Positions 42,726-55,112 are shown, counted from the stretch's first letter. The stretch: DNA of 64,000 nt from Strigamia acuminata (GCA_949358305.1 OX442318.1:6000501-6064500), one strand, 5' to 3'. The notes: a model not told the origin generated them from the sequence alone. Program-made: numbers and translations.

Positions 42726-42968
42726 GTAAAAATCTACAGAAAAGCTTAGTAGTTACTATGCCGCAACTTAAAATTACATCCCGGCTGGGGTTGTTGTTGT
42801 CGTGTTTGATATTAGCATCGGTCTTTGGCGGGCGAAGTAAGAAATGTGTCTGTGCACATTGGGTTATGTTGTTGATACATTGTTGATGCTCAGAGTTGTT
42901 TAAACGTCAGCTCTTGATGGGAAATGTTTTCATCGTGGCATTGTGAGGTTTGCTTGTGAGCTTGTGGT

Positions 42969-43306
42969 TACACCATGTTCACACCAACTGATCGAGTTTG
43001 GCTGGATCTGATCCGCCCGATCAGATCCAACTGAACAGAGTTCCAATATTCACTTGGATGGAGTTGTGTTTAATCCAAAATGTGATTATCGAATAATGCG
43101 CAACAATGGAATGCTATAGACTGCTGACATTATTTAATGAATTCCAATCCGAATCCAATCGTCAAATCGAGTTGTGGGAATTCGATTGACCAATGGGAGT
43201 TGTTGGGCACACGCACACGGATCTAAATCCGTAAACGAAGATCAATGTTTACACCAATAATGGATCTAGATCCACAGCTTCGGATCAGATTCAAAACCGG
43301 TGTAGG
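42969..43306. mobile_element. Second copy of the 348-bp MITE
   Basis: Diverged copy of 12546-12893 (CACCATGTTCACACCAACTG at the left end, GCTGGATCTGATCCGCCCGA inside); the right terminal repeat is decayed (ACCGGTGTAGGG). Confidence 0.75.
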
Positions 43307-44304
43307 GCCACATTTTTTCTAAATATATCTGATACATTTATATTTCCATATTACATTCTGTCCAAAAATGTACTGAAAATCACTAAAAATGATCAGAAAT
43401 AAACAAAACCACTGTGACCGTCTGGCCACCTGGGGTGACCCACGTCACTGCCACACACCACTGTGCGGCCCCAAGATCACCCCCTGATTGGGGAAAGTGA
43501 TCTAGCCCGGGAGAAGGAGGGAGCGGAGTGGTGTGGGAGGAGATGTAGAGAGAGTGCGGACACCGACCAGGACGGTCGTGTGGTAAGAGTTCCAGTGGTA
43601 GTCATCGAGGGGACAAGTCTGTCCCGGCTGTGAGGACTCTGCATCTCCTTCCCATTCACCACAGCGATGCTCAGTATCTGGGTATGCCACCCAATACAGC
43701 CTCCATGAGTGGTCACTGCGGGCTGTAGGTAAGTACAGCATGAATGTAATGTTGAACCGACCACGTCACACATTGGACTCATGCCCAGTGTGTGACGGGT
43801 CGGTTGCCGGTGCGGCGTGCCTTCGAGCACCCCTGCAACGGGTGGCGGGATTCCCCATACCCCTAGACAATGACAATAAAGGCCAACCAACCAATATTGT
43901 GGGAATCTTGTCATTATTGCGTGATGTATGCGTCCCTACCCAGTGTTATTAGTCCCCTAGTTACATTGGCGAGACCTTACCAGTCACACCACCCAATAAT
44001 GACCGAAAACGTGCCCACAACTTTTACCTTAATCATTAAAAAATTTCACACTTGATTTGCTGTTATTTTCTTTTATATTCGATACATTTACAGCCATTTT
44101 AGGTCGTTTCCACCACTTTCAGTCATTTTTGGTTGTTTTTTGGTCACTTTTTCGTCTTTTTTGTTCAATTCCGATTATTTTCTGTCTACGTCGCAAATTT
44201 GGGAGATCGCATTGTTGGGAGCGATTTAATAATACTGTGCGTCGCAAATTTGGGACGTCGCAAATTTGGTCCGTCGCAAATTTGGTCCGCGCAAATTTAG
44301 GATC
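43307..44304. other. Unclassified block with a GC-rich insert and GTCGCAAATTTGG repeats
   Basis: 43410-43900 is clearly richer in GC than its surroundings and ends near CAATAAAGGCCAACCAACC, which looks like the 3' end of a non-LTR element, but no conserved domain is readable in any frame. 44188-44305 holds four to five iterations of GTCGCAAATTTGG directly before the satellite. Confidence 0.35.
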
Positions 44305-47300
44305 GCAAAATAACAAAATAACAAAATAACAAAATAACAAAATAATAATAACAAAAAAATAACAAAAAAATAACAAAAAAATAACAAAAAAATACAAAAA
44401 AATAACAAAAAAATAACAAAAAAAATAACAAAATAATAACATAATAACACAATAACACAATAATACAATCACAATTACACAATCACAATTACACAATGAC
44501 ACAATGACACAATAACACAATAACACAATTACACAATAACACAATTACACAATAACACAATTACACAATAACAATAATACAATTACACAATTACAATTAT
44601 AAAATTACATAATAACACAATAACACAATAACACAATTACACAATTACACAATAACACAATAACACAATTACACAATAACACAATAACACAATAACACAA
44701 TTACACAATTACACAATTACACAATTACACAATTACTTAATTACACAATAACACAATTACACAATAACACAATTACACAATTACACAATAACACAATAAC
44801 ACAATAACACAATAACACAATTACACAATTACACAATTACTTAATTACACAATAACACAATTACACAATAACACAATTACACAATTACACAATTACACAA
44901 TAACACAATAACACAATTACACAATAACACAATTACACAATAACACAATAACACAATTACACAATAACACAATAACACAATAACACAATAACACAATTAC
45001 TTAATTACACAATAACACAATTACACAATTACACAATTACACAATTACACAATAACACAATAACACAATAACACAATAACACAATTACACAATAACACAA
45101 TTACACAATTACACAATTACACAATAACACAATAACACAATAACACAATAACACAATAACACAATAACACAATAACACAATAACACAATAACACAATAAC
45201 ACAATTACACAATTACACAATAACACAATAACACAATTACACAATTACACAATTACACAATTACACAATAACACAATAACACAATAACACAATAACACAA
45301 TAACACAATAACACAATAACACAATAACACAATTACACAATTACACAATTACACAATAACACAATAACACAATAACACAATAACACAATAACACAATAAC
45401 ACAATAACACAATAACACAATTACACAATTACACAATAACACAATTACACAATTACACAATAACACAATAACACAATAACACAATTACACGATAACACGA
45501 TAACACGATAACACGATAACACGATTACACGATAACACAATAACACAATAACACAATTACACAATAACACAATTACACAATGACACAATGACACAATAAC
45601 ACAATAACACAATTACACAATAACACAATTACACAATAACACAATTACACAATAACAATAATACAATTACACAATTACAATTATAAAATTACATAATAAC
45701 ACAATAACACAATAACACAATTACACAATTACACAATAACACAATAACACAATAACACAATAACACAATAACACAATTACACAATTACACAATTACACAA
45801 TTACACAATTACACAATTACTTAATTACACAATAACACAATTACACAATAACACAATTACACAATTACACAATAACACAATAACACAATAACACAATAAC
45901 ACAATTACACAATTACACAATTACTTAATTACACAATAACACAATTACACAATAACACAATTACACAATTACACAATTACACAATAACACAATAACACAA
46001 TTACACAATAACACAATAACACAATTACACAATAACACAATTACACAATAACACAATAACACAATAACACAATAACACAATAACACAATTACACAATTAC
46101 ACAATAACACAATAACACAATAACACAATAACACAATAACACAATTACACAATTACACAATTACACAATAACACAATAACACAATAACACAATAACACAA
46201 TAACACAATAACACAATAACACAATAACACAATAACACAATAACACAATAACACAATAACACAATAACACAATAACACAATAACACAATAACACAATAAC
46301 ACAATTACACAATTACACAATTACACAATAACACAATAACACAATAACACAATAACACAATAACACAATAACACAATAACACAATAACACAATAACACAA
46401 TTACACAATTACACAATTACACAATTACACAATTACACAATTACACAATTACACAATAACACAATAACACAATAACACAATAACACAATAACACAATTAC
46501 ACAATTACACAATTACACAATTACACAATTACACAATTACTTAATTACACATTAACACAATTACACAATAACACAATTACACAATTACACAATAACACAA
46601 TAACACAATTACACAATTACACAATAACACAATAACACAATTACACAATTACACAATTACTTAATTACACAATAACACAATTACACAATAACACAATTAC
46701 ACAATTACACAATTACACAATAACACAATAACACAATTACACAATAACACAATAACACAATAACACAATAACACAATTACACAATTACACAATTACACAA
46801 TAACAAAATTACATAATAACACAATAACACAATAACACAATTACACAATAACACAATAACACAATTACACAATAACACAATTACACAATAACACAATAAC
46901 ACAATTACACAATTACACAATTACACAATTAAACAATTACTTAATTACACAATAACACAATTACACAATAACACAATTACACAATTACACAATAACACAA
47001 TAACACAATAACACAATTACACAATTACACAATTACTTAATTACACAATAACACAATTACACAATAACACAATTACACAATTACACAATAACACAATTAC
47101 ACAATAACACAATAACACAATTACACAATTACACAATTACACAATAACACAATTACACAATTACACAATAACACAATAACACAATAACACAATAACACAA
47201 TAACACAATTACACAATTACACAATAACACAATAACACAATAACACAATTACACAATTACACAATTACACAATAACACAATAACACAATAACACAATAAC

Positions 47301-48199
47301 ACAATAACACAATAACACAATAACACAATTACACAATTACACAATTACACAATTACACAATAACACAATTACACAATAACACAATTACACAATAACACAA
47401 TTACACAATTACACAATTACACAATAACACAATAACACAATAACACAATTACACAATAACACAATAACACAATAACACAATAACACAATAACACAATTAC
47501 ACAATAACACAATTACACAATAACACAATAACACAATAACACAATAACACAATAACACAATAACACAATAACACAATAACACAATAACACAATAACACAA
47601 TAACACAATAACACAATTACACAATTACACAATTACACAATTACACAATAACACAATAACACAATAACACAATAACACAATTACACAATTACACAATTAC
47701 ACAATAACACAATAACACAATTACACAATAACACAATAACACAATAACACAATAACACAATTACACAATTATAATTACACAATTACACAATTACATAATA
47801 ACACAATAACACAATAACACAATTACACAATAACACAATAACACAATTACACAATTACCCAATTACACAATTACACAATAACACAATTACACAATAACAC
47901 AATTACACAATAACACAATAACACAATAACACAATTACACAATAACACAATAACACAATTACACAATTACACAATTACACAATTACACAATTACACAATA
48001 ACACAATAACACAATAACACAATAACACAATAACACAATAACACAATAACACAATAACACAATTACACAATTATAATTACACAATTACACAATTACATAA
48101 TAACACAATAACACAATTACACAATTACACAATAACACAATAACACAATTACACAATTACACAATAACACAATAACACAATAACACAATAACACAATAG
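44305..48199. repeat. 3.9-kb satellite of two interchangeable 8-bp units (ACAATAAC and ACAATTAC)
   Basis: Starts with AAAATAAC units (44305-44345) and AAAAAAATAAC units (to about 44430), then changes to a long array of 8-mers that are either ACAATAAC or ACAATTAC, in irregular but locally repeated order, with rare variants (ACTTAATT, ACAATGAC, ACGATAAC). Longer segments recur, for example the AATAATACAATTACACAATT block near 44570 and 45655, and ACTTAATTACAC at nine or more places. One strand has no stop codons because the 8-mer lacks them in all phases; this is not a gene. Flanks have GATCGCAAAA on the left and TTTTGCGATT on the right. Confidence 0.95.
45487..45540. repeat. Patch of ACGATAAC units in the satellite
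   Basis: Six or seven consecutive units carry the same A-to-G change (ACACGATAACACGATAAC), which is found nowhere else in the array. Confidence 0.9.
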
Positions 48200-48225
48200 A
48201 GGTTTTGCGATTGGACTTTTTTCAA

Positions 48226-48276
48226 ACGTATAACTTATAACTTATAAGTTATAAGTATAAGTTATACGTTTGAAAA
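48226..48276. repeat. Strong palindrome right of the satellite
   Basis: CAAACGTATAACTTATA...TATAAGTTATACGTTTG with an inner ACTTATAAGT core; a near-perfect cruciform of about 50 bp. Confidence 0.85.
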
Positions 48277-48355
48277 ATTTAAAATTTAAAATTTAAAAAT
48301 AAACGTATACATTTGGTCTATACGTTGCCCTATACGTATGGGTTCCGTATAGGAC

Positions 48356-48365
48356 GCGCATGCGC
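48356..48365. promoter_or_regulatory. NRF-1-type palindrome in the promoter of the RGG gene
   Basis: GCGCATGCGC is the core of the NRF-1 site common in TATA-less housekeeping promoters; it lies 105 bp before the ATG at 48470. A YY1-like CGCCATTTT follows at 48401-48409. Confidence 0.5.
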
Positions 48366-48469
48366 AATAGTCAATTTGGTCAAACCAAGTGGTCAAGAGG
48401 CGCCATTTTTTTAGCGATAGACCGTAGTTACAGTTGTAAACAGTTACGGAGTATATTTTATTAATCGAA

Positions 48470-50788
48470 ATGACTGGAACTCGAGGTAAAAGTGTAAGTC
48501 GTGGTGGTAATCGTGGTGGTAGTCGGGGTGGTAATAGGGGGAATAAAAGAGTAACATGTGGGGTCAAAGCGTGCTTGAACGAGGCGGCCCGGTTGGACGA
48601 GGCGGCGCGATTGGACGAGGCCACGAGGTTGGCCGAAGCGACGAGGTTGGCCGAGGCGCTTAGGAACGCGGCGCGCTTGGAGGAGGCGGTGAGGTTGGAC
48701 GAGGCGACGAGGTTGGCCGAGGCGCGCTTGGAGGCGACGGTGAGTTTGGCCGAGGCGGCAAGGTTGGACGAGGCGGCTTGCTTGGCCGAGACAGCGCGCT
48801 TGGACGAGGCGGTGCGTTTGGACGAGGCACGCAGAGACGCAGCACGCAGAGACGCGGTGCGTAGGGACAAGGTGCACTTGGACGCAGCATACAGGGACGA
48901 GGTCAGTTGCTTTTAAAAGATTAAATATAAACAAATAAATTAAATATGATAAAAATTCATTATTTTCATAAAAAGGTGGCGAAAAATGCATTTTTCTTCA
49001 ACAAAATTGAGAAAAAAGTGAATTTTTGCCACCAAAATTGAAGAAAAAGTGAATTTTTGTCAGCAAAAATTTAATTTTGCATGTTTAAAATTTTAATTTT
49101 GCTTGTTTAAAATTTTTATTTTGCACGTTTAAAAATTTAATTTGTCCCGTTTTTATTTCAGTTCAGTAGTGGCCCAGTCAGTCGGGGTGGTAAAGGCAGT
49201 CGGGGTGGTAGAGGCAATCGTGGTGTAAGAGGCAGTCGGGGTGTAAGAGGGGGGTGGCGCTATCGTCGCGAAAATGGAAATCGCGAATTTCAGCAATCGC
49301 GAAATTAGCGATTGCTGAATCCATAGAATTATATCGCGAACTGGCACATTCGCGAATCCAAGAATCGCGAATCAGTGTAATCGCAAATCGGTTTAATCGC
49401 GAATAGGTGTAGTTCCTTAGAGCCATCGACTGTCGCATCCGACGACAGTCGCGGCCGTCGACTGTCGACTTTCGGCCGTCAGCTGTTGACTTTCGACCGT
49501 CCGCTGACGACCAAAAATCGACCGTCAGCTTCCGCCGACTTTCGACCGTCAGCCGACGATTTTTGGTCGTCAGTCGACAATTGTTGGCTGTCAGCCGACG
49601 ATTGTTGAGAATCAAAATTTCCTCGGATTATTATTGTTTCATTGGATTAGAAATTAGTATGACAGTATTTATAGAATTTTTCGGTAGTAAAATTATAATT
49701 TATAATAATAATAATTTTTGTGTACCGTATATCCTCGCGTATAGTGCGAAATATTTATGCCAAAATTAGTCCCTGTGTTTGGGGGGGTCGCACTATACGC
49801 GCGTAATAAAAAAAAATATATAACATAACTTACATACTACGTTTTTGTACGTGTCGTATTTCGTCCGTATTACGTGCGCATTTTGTCGGTATATAACTTC
49901 GGCCATCGCTTAAAACATACAATGCAACCATCTAACAATTGAATAATGCAAGAATCCAACAGTCAGAAGAGGAAGAAGAATTGTTTGGATTTTAAAATTA
50001 CCTTTCACCTAAATAAATAAACTTTTCTTTATCATTTTTCCATTTTTCCATTTTACCACTTTGGTAACTCGCATTATACGGACGTACACCACTTATTAGC
50101 AAAAATGGCGCCTAAAATGGGGGGGTCGCATTATACCCGGGCCGCATTATACGCGAGGATATACGGTAAGTACTAAGTACTAGTTATTTATTTATTTTGT
50201 GGTTGTGTAATACGTCGAGAGACATCATTATTCATTACTGTAAGCAAATATTAGCATGGAAACTACATACATAATAAGTACACTCAATTCTGTTTTAATA
50301 CGTAGATACGTTCCAGAAAATGAAAACGTGCATAAAAAGAAATTAGCTGCATGCAAAAAGTAGTTTTATAACTGTTTTAGTTATTTGTGTTTTTGTTTTG
50401 TGATGTTAAAAGAAACACAAACACCAAAAACGGGACTTTTGAATGCAAAACTACTGTGTACTTTATTAAAAATCTTTATAAAAAAGCCGTTATATCAAAT
50501 AAATCATGTAAAAACAGAATTTAATTACTTTTCTGTGCCGTGTTAAAATAAAACCGTGTAAAAAGACCGTGTAGTCGGGGTATTACAGCCAGTAAAGGTG
50601 GCAAAGGAATTTTTAATGAAGCCGATGGTGAACACAGTGATGAAAGCAACAATGAATTGGAAATCGACAATGGAACGCGTGTGCAGGATTTGCTAAATAG
50701 ACTAGCAAATGGTGGTCACATGTGTAGACTGTGCAACCACGCAACTATTGATCAGACAACTCATATAGTCTTGACCAAAGAGAAATAA
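48470..50788 (+). CDS. RGG-box protein with RLDEA hexapeptide repeats (probable three-exon gene)
   Basis: Not a family I recognise. Exon 1 (48470-48901) starts MTGTRGKSVSRGGNRGGSRG, then encodes about 95 residues of a hexapeptide repeat around A-R-L-D-E-A / T-R-L-A-E-A, predicted to be a long charged amphipathic helix. A GTCAGT donor and a TTTATTTCAG acceptor (exon 2 from 49162) join in frame to a second RGG stretch (SRGGKGSRGGRGNRG). A further acceptor at 50588 leads to exon 3 (50589-50788), which begins SKGGKG in the same style and ends with an acidic stretch and CRLCNHATIDQTTH before TAA. The exon 2 donor is uncertain (GTAGAG or GTGTAAG near 49206-49217). RGG boxes usually bind RNA. The NRF-1/YY1 promoter motifs support a real gene. 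Confidence 0.55.
48571..48870 (+). repeat. 18-bp coding tandem repeats
   Basis: Degenerate units such as GCGCGATTGGACGAGGCG, in frame with the ORF (18 = 6 codons), with a few 15- or 12-bp units; encodes the RLDEA array. Confidence 0.85.
49260..49420. repeat. Iterated ATCGCGAAT motif
   Basis: About eight occurrences of TCGCGAA(T/A) in both orientations; resembles the terminal parts of the foldback elements in this window, with a different core. Confidence 0.6.
49425..49616. repeat. GC-rich foldback block (GTCAGCCGACGA units)
   Basis: Dense direct and inverted repeats of GACTGTCG, GACCGTCAGC and GTCAGCCGACGA forming several overlapping hairpins; no coding sense. Lies in an intron of the RGG gene model. 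Confidence 0.7.
49735..50166. mobile_element. 432-bp MITE with CCGTATATCCTCGCGTATA inverted repeats
   Basis: Terminal repeats CCGTATATCCTCGCGTATA and the inverse, flanked by TA (49733-49734 and 50167-50168), with TGGGGGGGTCGCA-type subterminal sequence at both ends. Non-coding; Tc1/mariner/pogo-type by target site. Confidence 0.8.
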
Positions 50789-50945
50789 ATGTCTTTTTTT
50801 ACAACCACTGTAAAACGTTGTATTTTCTAATAATAAGCTTGAACCTTTTGCATTAATACCACGCAACAAAAGTATACTCCACGCGTGTCATTATTGATAA
50901 ACACAACACAGCGACAGGACATGCAAATGGAACATTAGCCTAAAA

Positions 50946-52723
50946 ATGCTTCTCATATTTTGCTCCCTTTTCTACTTTCTCAGCCTTGCAAGTGGGTTGA
51001 GGTAATGTTTCTTAACGAGTCAACATATTTAACTAATACTAACAGCTAATTTATAAAATTTAAATAGTGATAAAGAAATGGCGAATCTTATCCCAAATAA
51101 TTATACAAGAATAAGACCATTAGATGGTGGTAAGTTATTTTTTAGTTAAATAATATCTTTTACTTACATTAATTTCTAACACACAAACATTTTCAATAAA
51201 AATATTGTTTTATAAGAGCCGATCATTATAGACTGGGATATTGAAACCCATTTGATATCCGACCTGGATTTAAAGCACATGGTATGTAAAGAATTAATTG
51301 CTAAGTAACGACGGAATATCTATTTTAAGGAAATGTTAAATTGTAAACTTCACCGCAAAATACCTTAACTAAGTCGAATTTAAATTTTAAATTATATTTT
51401 GCTAGGAATTCAGTGCTGATCTAACAATGTACATTTCTTGGATTGATAATGAATTAGCAGCGCAACCACCAGACCTCATTCTCTTACCAACTGCTGTAGC
51501 AAAAAAATTGTGGCATCCTTGGCTAAAATTCCAAAATTGCAAAAGCTGCATCAATGAAATCATCGACCCCCATAGAAATACATTTTTTCTTGTTGGTGAA
51601 ACAATTGCGGTGGAATACAGGCGAGTTGAGAATTTTCAATGTTAACCGACCTTCACGAATAGAATCTTTAACTGGTTTCATTTACAGAAAATCAATTAGA
51701 TTTACCTGTATCTTTGACTTTAGTTATTATCCTTTTGATAAACAGCATTGTAATATTGACATACAGCTCTGTGAGTAAATTAAATGATAAAAAAAAATTT
51801 CATCGTACATTTTTTTTATGGTAGAAAAGTCTAACTTTTGTTTTTTTAATAGACGGTTGGAATGGTCCTGTAAAACTCTCTTTGCAAACAGATTTAGATA
51901 AAGATATGTTAGTACCACCGGAATACAGACTCAATAGTTTCGAGTTACTGTTTATACCCTGTAAAAATACCAGTTTGAATGGCAAGTTCTTACTAAAATA
52001 CATTATAAGAGTTAAAAGTATTGATGGCATTTATTTCTTTTACAGATGTGGACACTTGTTTCAGGTACACCTTAGTTTTCAAAAGGATCCCAATTCAACA
52101 TGTGATGCTCCTCTTCGTACCGAGTATGCTCATCGTCATGCTTTCGTGGATATCATTCTGGTTGAATGTAGAATTGGCAGCCCCAAGAGTTGCACTTGGT
52201 CTGACATCACTACTCACACTGGCAACTCAATTCAGCTCTGCAGAAAAAGATTTACCTTCCGTGGCAACCATCAAAGCGCTAGATATATGGATGTTTGTTT
52301 GCATTTTTATGGTTTTTGCATCCATGGTAGTTTTCGCAATAGCATACTATTTTAACCAGTTGCAAATGCTTAATGCCGCCAACCTAATTTGTTATACACC
52401 ACGATTTGCATTTGCTAAAAAAAGAAAACTGAGAAAACCACTGGTCAATGTAAGAATGAGTAAATATTTTGGTCAGCAGTGTAACATTGTCGGCATAAAT
52501 TAGAGCTTTAAAAAGTTTTGATGAATTCAATCTAACTAAACTTTTGTGTTTTCTTTTCTAGAATCCTCGAAATAAGAACAAAAGTATGATCTACACAGCA
52601 ATCTTAAGAAGAATCCTAAAGCGAATAAATATCAAAAACATCAACATTGACCGGAAAGCTAGAATACTATTTCCCATGTTTTTTCTCATTTTCAATATTG
52701 CGTTTTGGACCATTTACACGTAA
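50946..52723 (+). CDS. L13: glycine-receptor-like Cys-loop ion channel subunit
   Basis: 391 aa from exons 50946-51001, 51068-51129, 51217-51281, 51406-51620, 51688-51770, 51853-51981, 52046-52449 and 52562-52723. Signal peptide (MLLIFCSLFYFLSLASG), WHPWLKF and NCKSC, Cys-loop (CIFDFSYYPFDKQHC), VPPEY loop, loop C pair, TM1 (LSWISFWLNVEL), TM2 (APRVALGLTSLLTLATQF), TM3 and TM4. GC donors at introns 4 and 6. No X-box match is seen before the ATG, unlike the left part of the array; the promoter instead resembles that of L15. It starts 157 bp after the stop of the RGG gene, so the promoter overlaps that gene's 3' UTR. Confidence 0.88.
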
Positions 52724-53121
52724 ACATCAATTAAGACACACAATTAATCACACTTAAATATTTTGTAATTTCTCAAATGAATAAACCTTTTTCCCATTTA
52801 AATATCATTCAAATTCAGACTATTGATTGACTAAAAACAAATAATTAAGATGGTGGTAAGGCAGTCAGCTTCATTGGAATGAACACTCTGCTGGCAAGGA
52901 GTTGGTCGATCACTACTGCATCTCAAAAACATTAACTTCAGTAATAATATAAATTAAACTGACTAAATTACTTGTATGACCATTATATTTAATTAGATTC
53001 GTTTATTAAAGTCGTTATTTACCTGTTTGACGTTTTTACATTTAATGTATCACTATAGCAATGCAAGAACACATCACTAATGTAGCTGGATAATACTTCA
53101 CCGCACGACATTTATGATAGC
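52724..53121. other. Spacer 3' of L13
   Basis: AT-rich; AATAAACC near 52780 is the likely L13 poly(A) signal. Parts resemble the spacer 3' of L1. No gene seen. Confidence 0.5.
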
Positions 53122-53123
53122 TA

Positions 53124-53646
53124 CAGTGACTCAAAAAATTGTTCACATGTTTGTAGTAGTATCGTTAATTGGCAAAAAAAAGAGTTAAAATGATTTCTCA
53201 GAAAGAAAATATTTTAAATTTTAACACAAATAGCTCATGATCTTTCAGAAAAAGTAAATAATTTTTAAAAATTTCAAAAAACAAAAAAGATATGACCGAA
53301 AAAGCATCGTTATTTCATGTGAACAGCATAACACAGAATTCAACAAAACTTAAAATATTTCAAGTGCAACTCCTATTTCAAAAGAGCAATTTTTTGGGGC
53401 TAAAAAAATGTAACAAGAAATCAGAAATTCAGAATTGACTAGTGCAATCAAATTTGGCGAATTGGGACAAAAATTGATTAAAATCGCAAATATCTTGAGA
53501 ACAAAATCTCGGATCGTCAAAAACTAAACACCAAACGAAACAGCAGAAAAAACTGCACCAGAAACGTTAATTAAACAACACTACCCACAACTAATGATTA
53601 ATGTATATTTAATTGAACAATGTATAAATTTTTTTGAGACACCCTG
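53124..53646. mobile_element. 523-bp mariner-like non-autonomous element
   Basis: Left end CAGTGACTCAAAAAATTG, right end inverse of CAGGGTGTCTCAAAAAAATT, flanked by TA (53122-53123 and 53647-53648). No transposase frame. Confidence 0.7.
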
Positions 53647-53827
53647 TATTGTCGGGCTGGTATATTTGGCCCACCCGGTATTATTATTACTACTACTATT
53701 ATTATCCACGTCCTCTCCCACCAATTTCACGAGGGCAAGGTTAGAGAAATGTCCTCTTTCTTACAGCGGATATACAGCAACACTTGCGCAAGATGTTATT
53801 TTGTACGAGAATTTATCGCTACTATGA

Positions 53828-54165
53828 TTCACACTTAAACCACTTTTCTCGAACTTATGATTTTCTAAAAGTCTAACAAATCTGAAATCAATTGTTCACA
53901 CTTAAGGATAGTTTTCTACAAGTGTCAGGACCAAGTGGCCCACTTGTTGACAGCCATTTTTTGTAAACGTCAGCCCAAAACTTGTCACATGACACAATGG
54001 GGACGTGTTTTGCAATTGTAACGTCACGCTTACGACAACCTTTCTACAACTTGAGTTGTAAAAAAGTCCGCCATCTTGTTTTGAATTCAAGAAAACCCGT
54101 GGTAGTGTGAACAGAGGTTTTCTACAAAATTGGCGGGTTTTTTACAAAAGTGGTTTAGGTGTGAA
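53828..54165. mobile_element. 338-bp MITE with TTCACACYTAAACCACTTTT ends
   Basis: Inverted ends TTCACACTTAAACCACTTTT and AAAAGTGGTTTAGGTGTGAA. No clear target-site duplication read; non-coding. Confidence 0.7.
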
Positions 54166-54602
54166 CAGGATATAAGTTTCCTATACCATCATTGTGTTAC
54201 TTGGGACAGTATGGAAATTTGTTTTGTTCCCAATTTAAAATTTTTAAAATTTTAAAAGGAAATAAAAGAAAAAAAGAAAAAAAAGGAAGCGTAAATTTAG
54301 TTCCACCTGGATTCTTCAATTTCCTTACAAGTTATTTGCTGATTTGTCTTGTAACCGGTCAATACAATTCCTCCTTTTCCCTCTTAAAAATGGAAAATCC
54401 ACGTTTATTTTTGTTTTAAACATAGATTAGTAGTTCCATACGCAAAAGTTAAACTGTGAGTTAAATGCTAGCTCACTTCAATAAATTGATTTTACAAAAG
54501 GTAGTTACGTTCCTTGTAAAACATACGTTTATGTAACATATTTCATACACATGACAGCATATCGACCCAGATTTACTATTACAAGCACTTAAAATGTAAA
54601 GT
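54166..54602. other. Upstream region of L14
   Basis: Diverged copy of the L5-L6 type spacer (CCTCCTTTTCCCTC, CAATAAATTGATT). No gene seen. Confidence 0.5.
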
Positions 54603-54616
54603 TTTTCCATGGGAAC
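54603..54616 (+). promoter_or_regulatory. RFX X-box-like motif before L14
   Basis: TTTTCCATGGGAAC, 13 of 14 consensus positions with a changed right half (GGGAAC), 53 bp before the ATG at 54670. Confidence 0.6.
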
Positions 54617-54904
54617 ACATCTAAACCAAAGCACACTCAGCTGCACGCCAAGCAAAAGCAAGAATGAAAATGCTCCTTTTATTTTACAGTTTTTACTGTG
54701 TTATTGGCCTTACGAAAGAATTAAGGTAATGTCTCTTAGGCCAACCTCCCGTTAACTGTTGTTTAACACTAACCAACATTTTAACAGTGATAAAGAAATG
54801 ACTAATCTGATCCCAGAAAATTATACAACTATAAGACCAAAAAGTAGTGGTAAGTTTGATTAATTATTAAATAATATACTGTATAATTATTTAATTACAT
54901 ATAA

Positions 54905-55112
54905 AGATTCAAAATCTAACAATTATTTCCAATTATTTTATGAATTGAAGAAACATTTTCTTATAAAATTCAAATAACATTACATCATTCCAATTATTTA
55001 AATAATCAAACAAATTAAAACAAAACTGAACTACCTTTCCGGGTGGTAGCACACAGTGAGTAATTAAGCTCAGCCAATGGGTAATAGGCCCAACTTATAG
55101 TGAGCCAGAGTA
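54905..55112. mobile_element. Right-half copy of the TACTCTGTCC MITE
   Basis: Matches 16960-17179 (TTTTCTTATAAAATTCAAAT ... GCTCAGCCAATGGGTAATAG ... CCAGAGTATA). The left half is absent; the copy replaces exon 3 of L14. Confidence 0.75.

Noticed and set aside
44119-44544. Minus-strand 141-aa frame rich in F, V, I and C left of the satellite
   Set aside because: Translation of AAAATAAC and AAAAAAATAAC repeats; low complexity only.
45961-47624. Stop-free minus-strand frames in the satellite encoding CVIVLLCY repeats
   Set aside because: An 8-bp unit without stop codons is open in every phase; no start context, splice sites or composition of a gene. It is repeat translation.
48571-48870. Possible CRISPR-like or regulatory direct repeats
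   Set aside because: Units are contiguous 18-bp coding repeats in a eukaryotic gene, without spacers.
48286-48991. Minus-strand frames opposite the RGG gene (Ala/Ser/Arg- and Pro/Arg-rich)
   Set aside because: Antisense shadows of the 18-bp coding repeat; the plus frame has the RGG boxes, splice continuity and promoter motifs.
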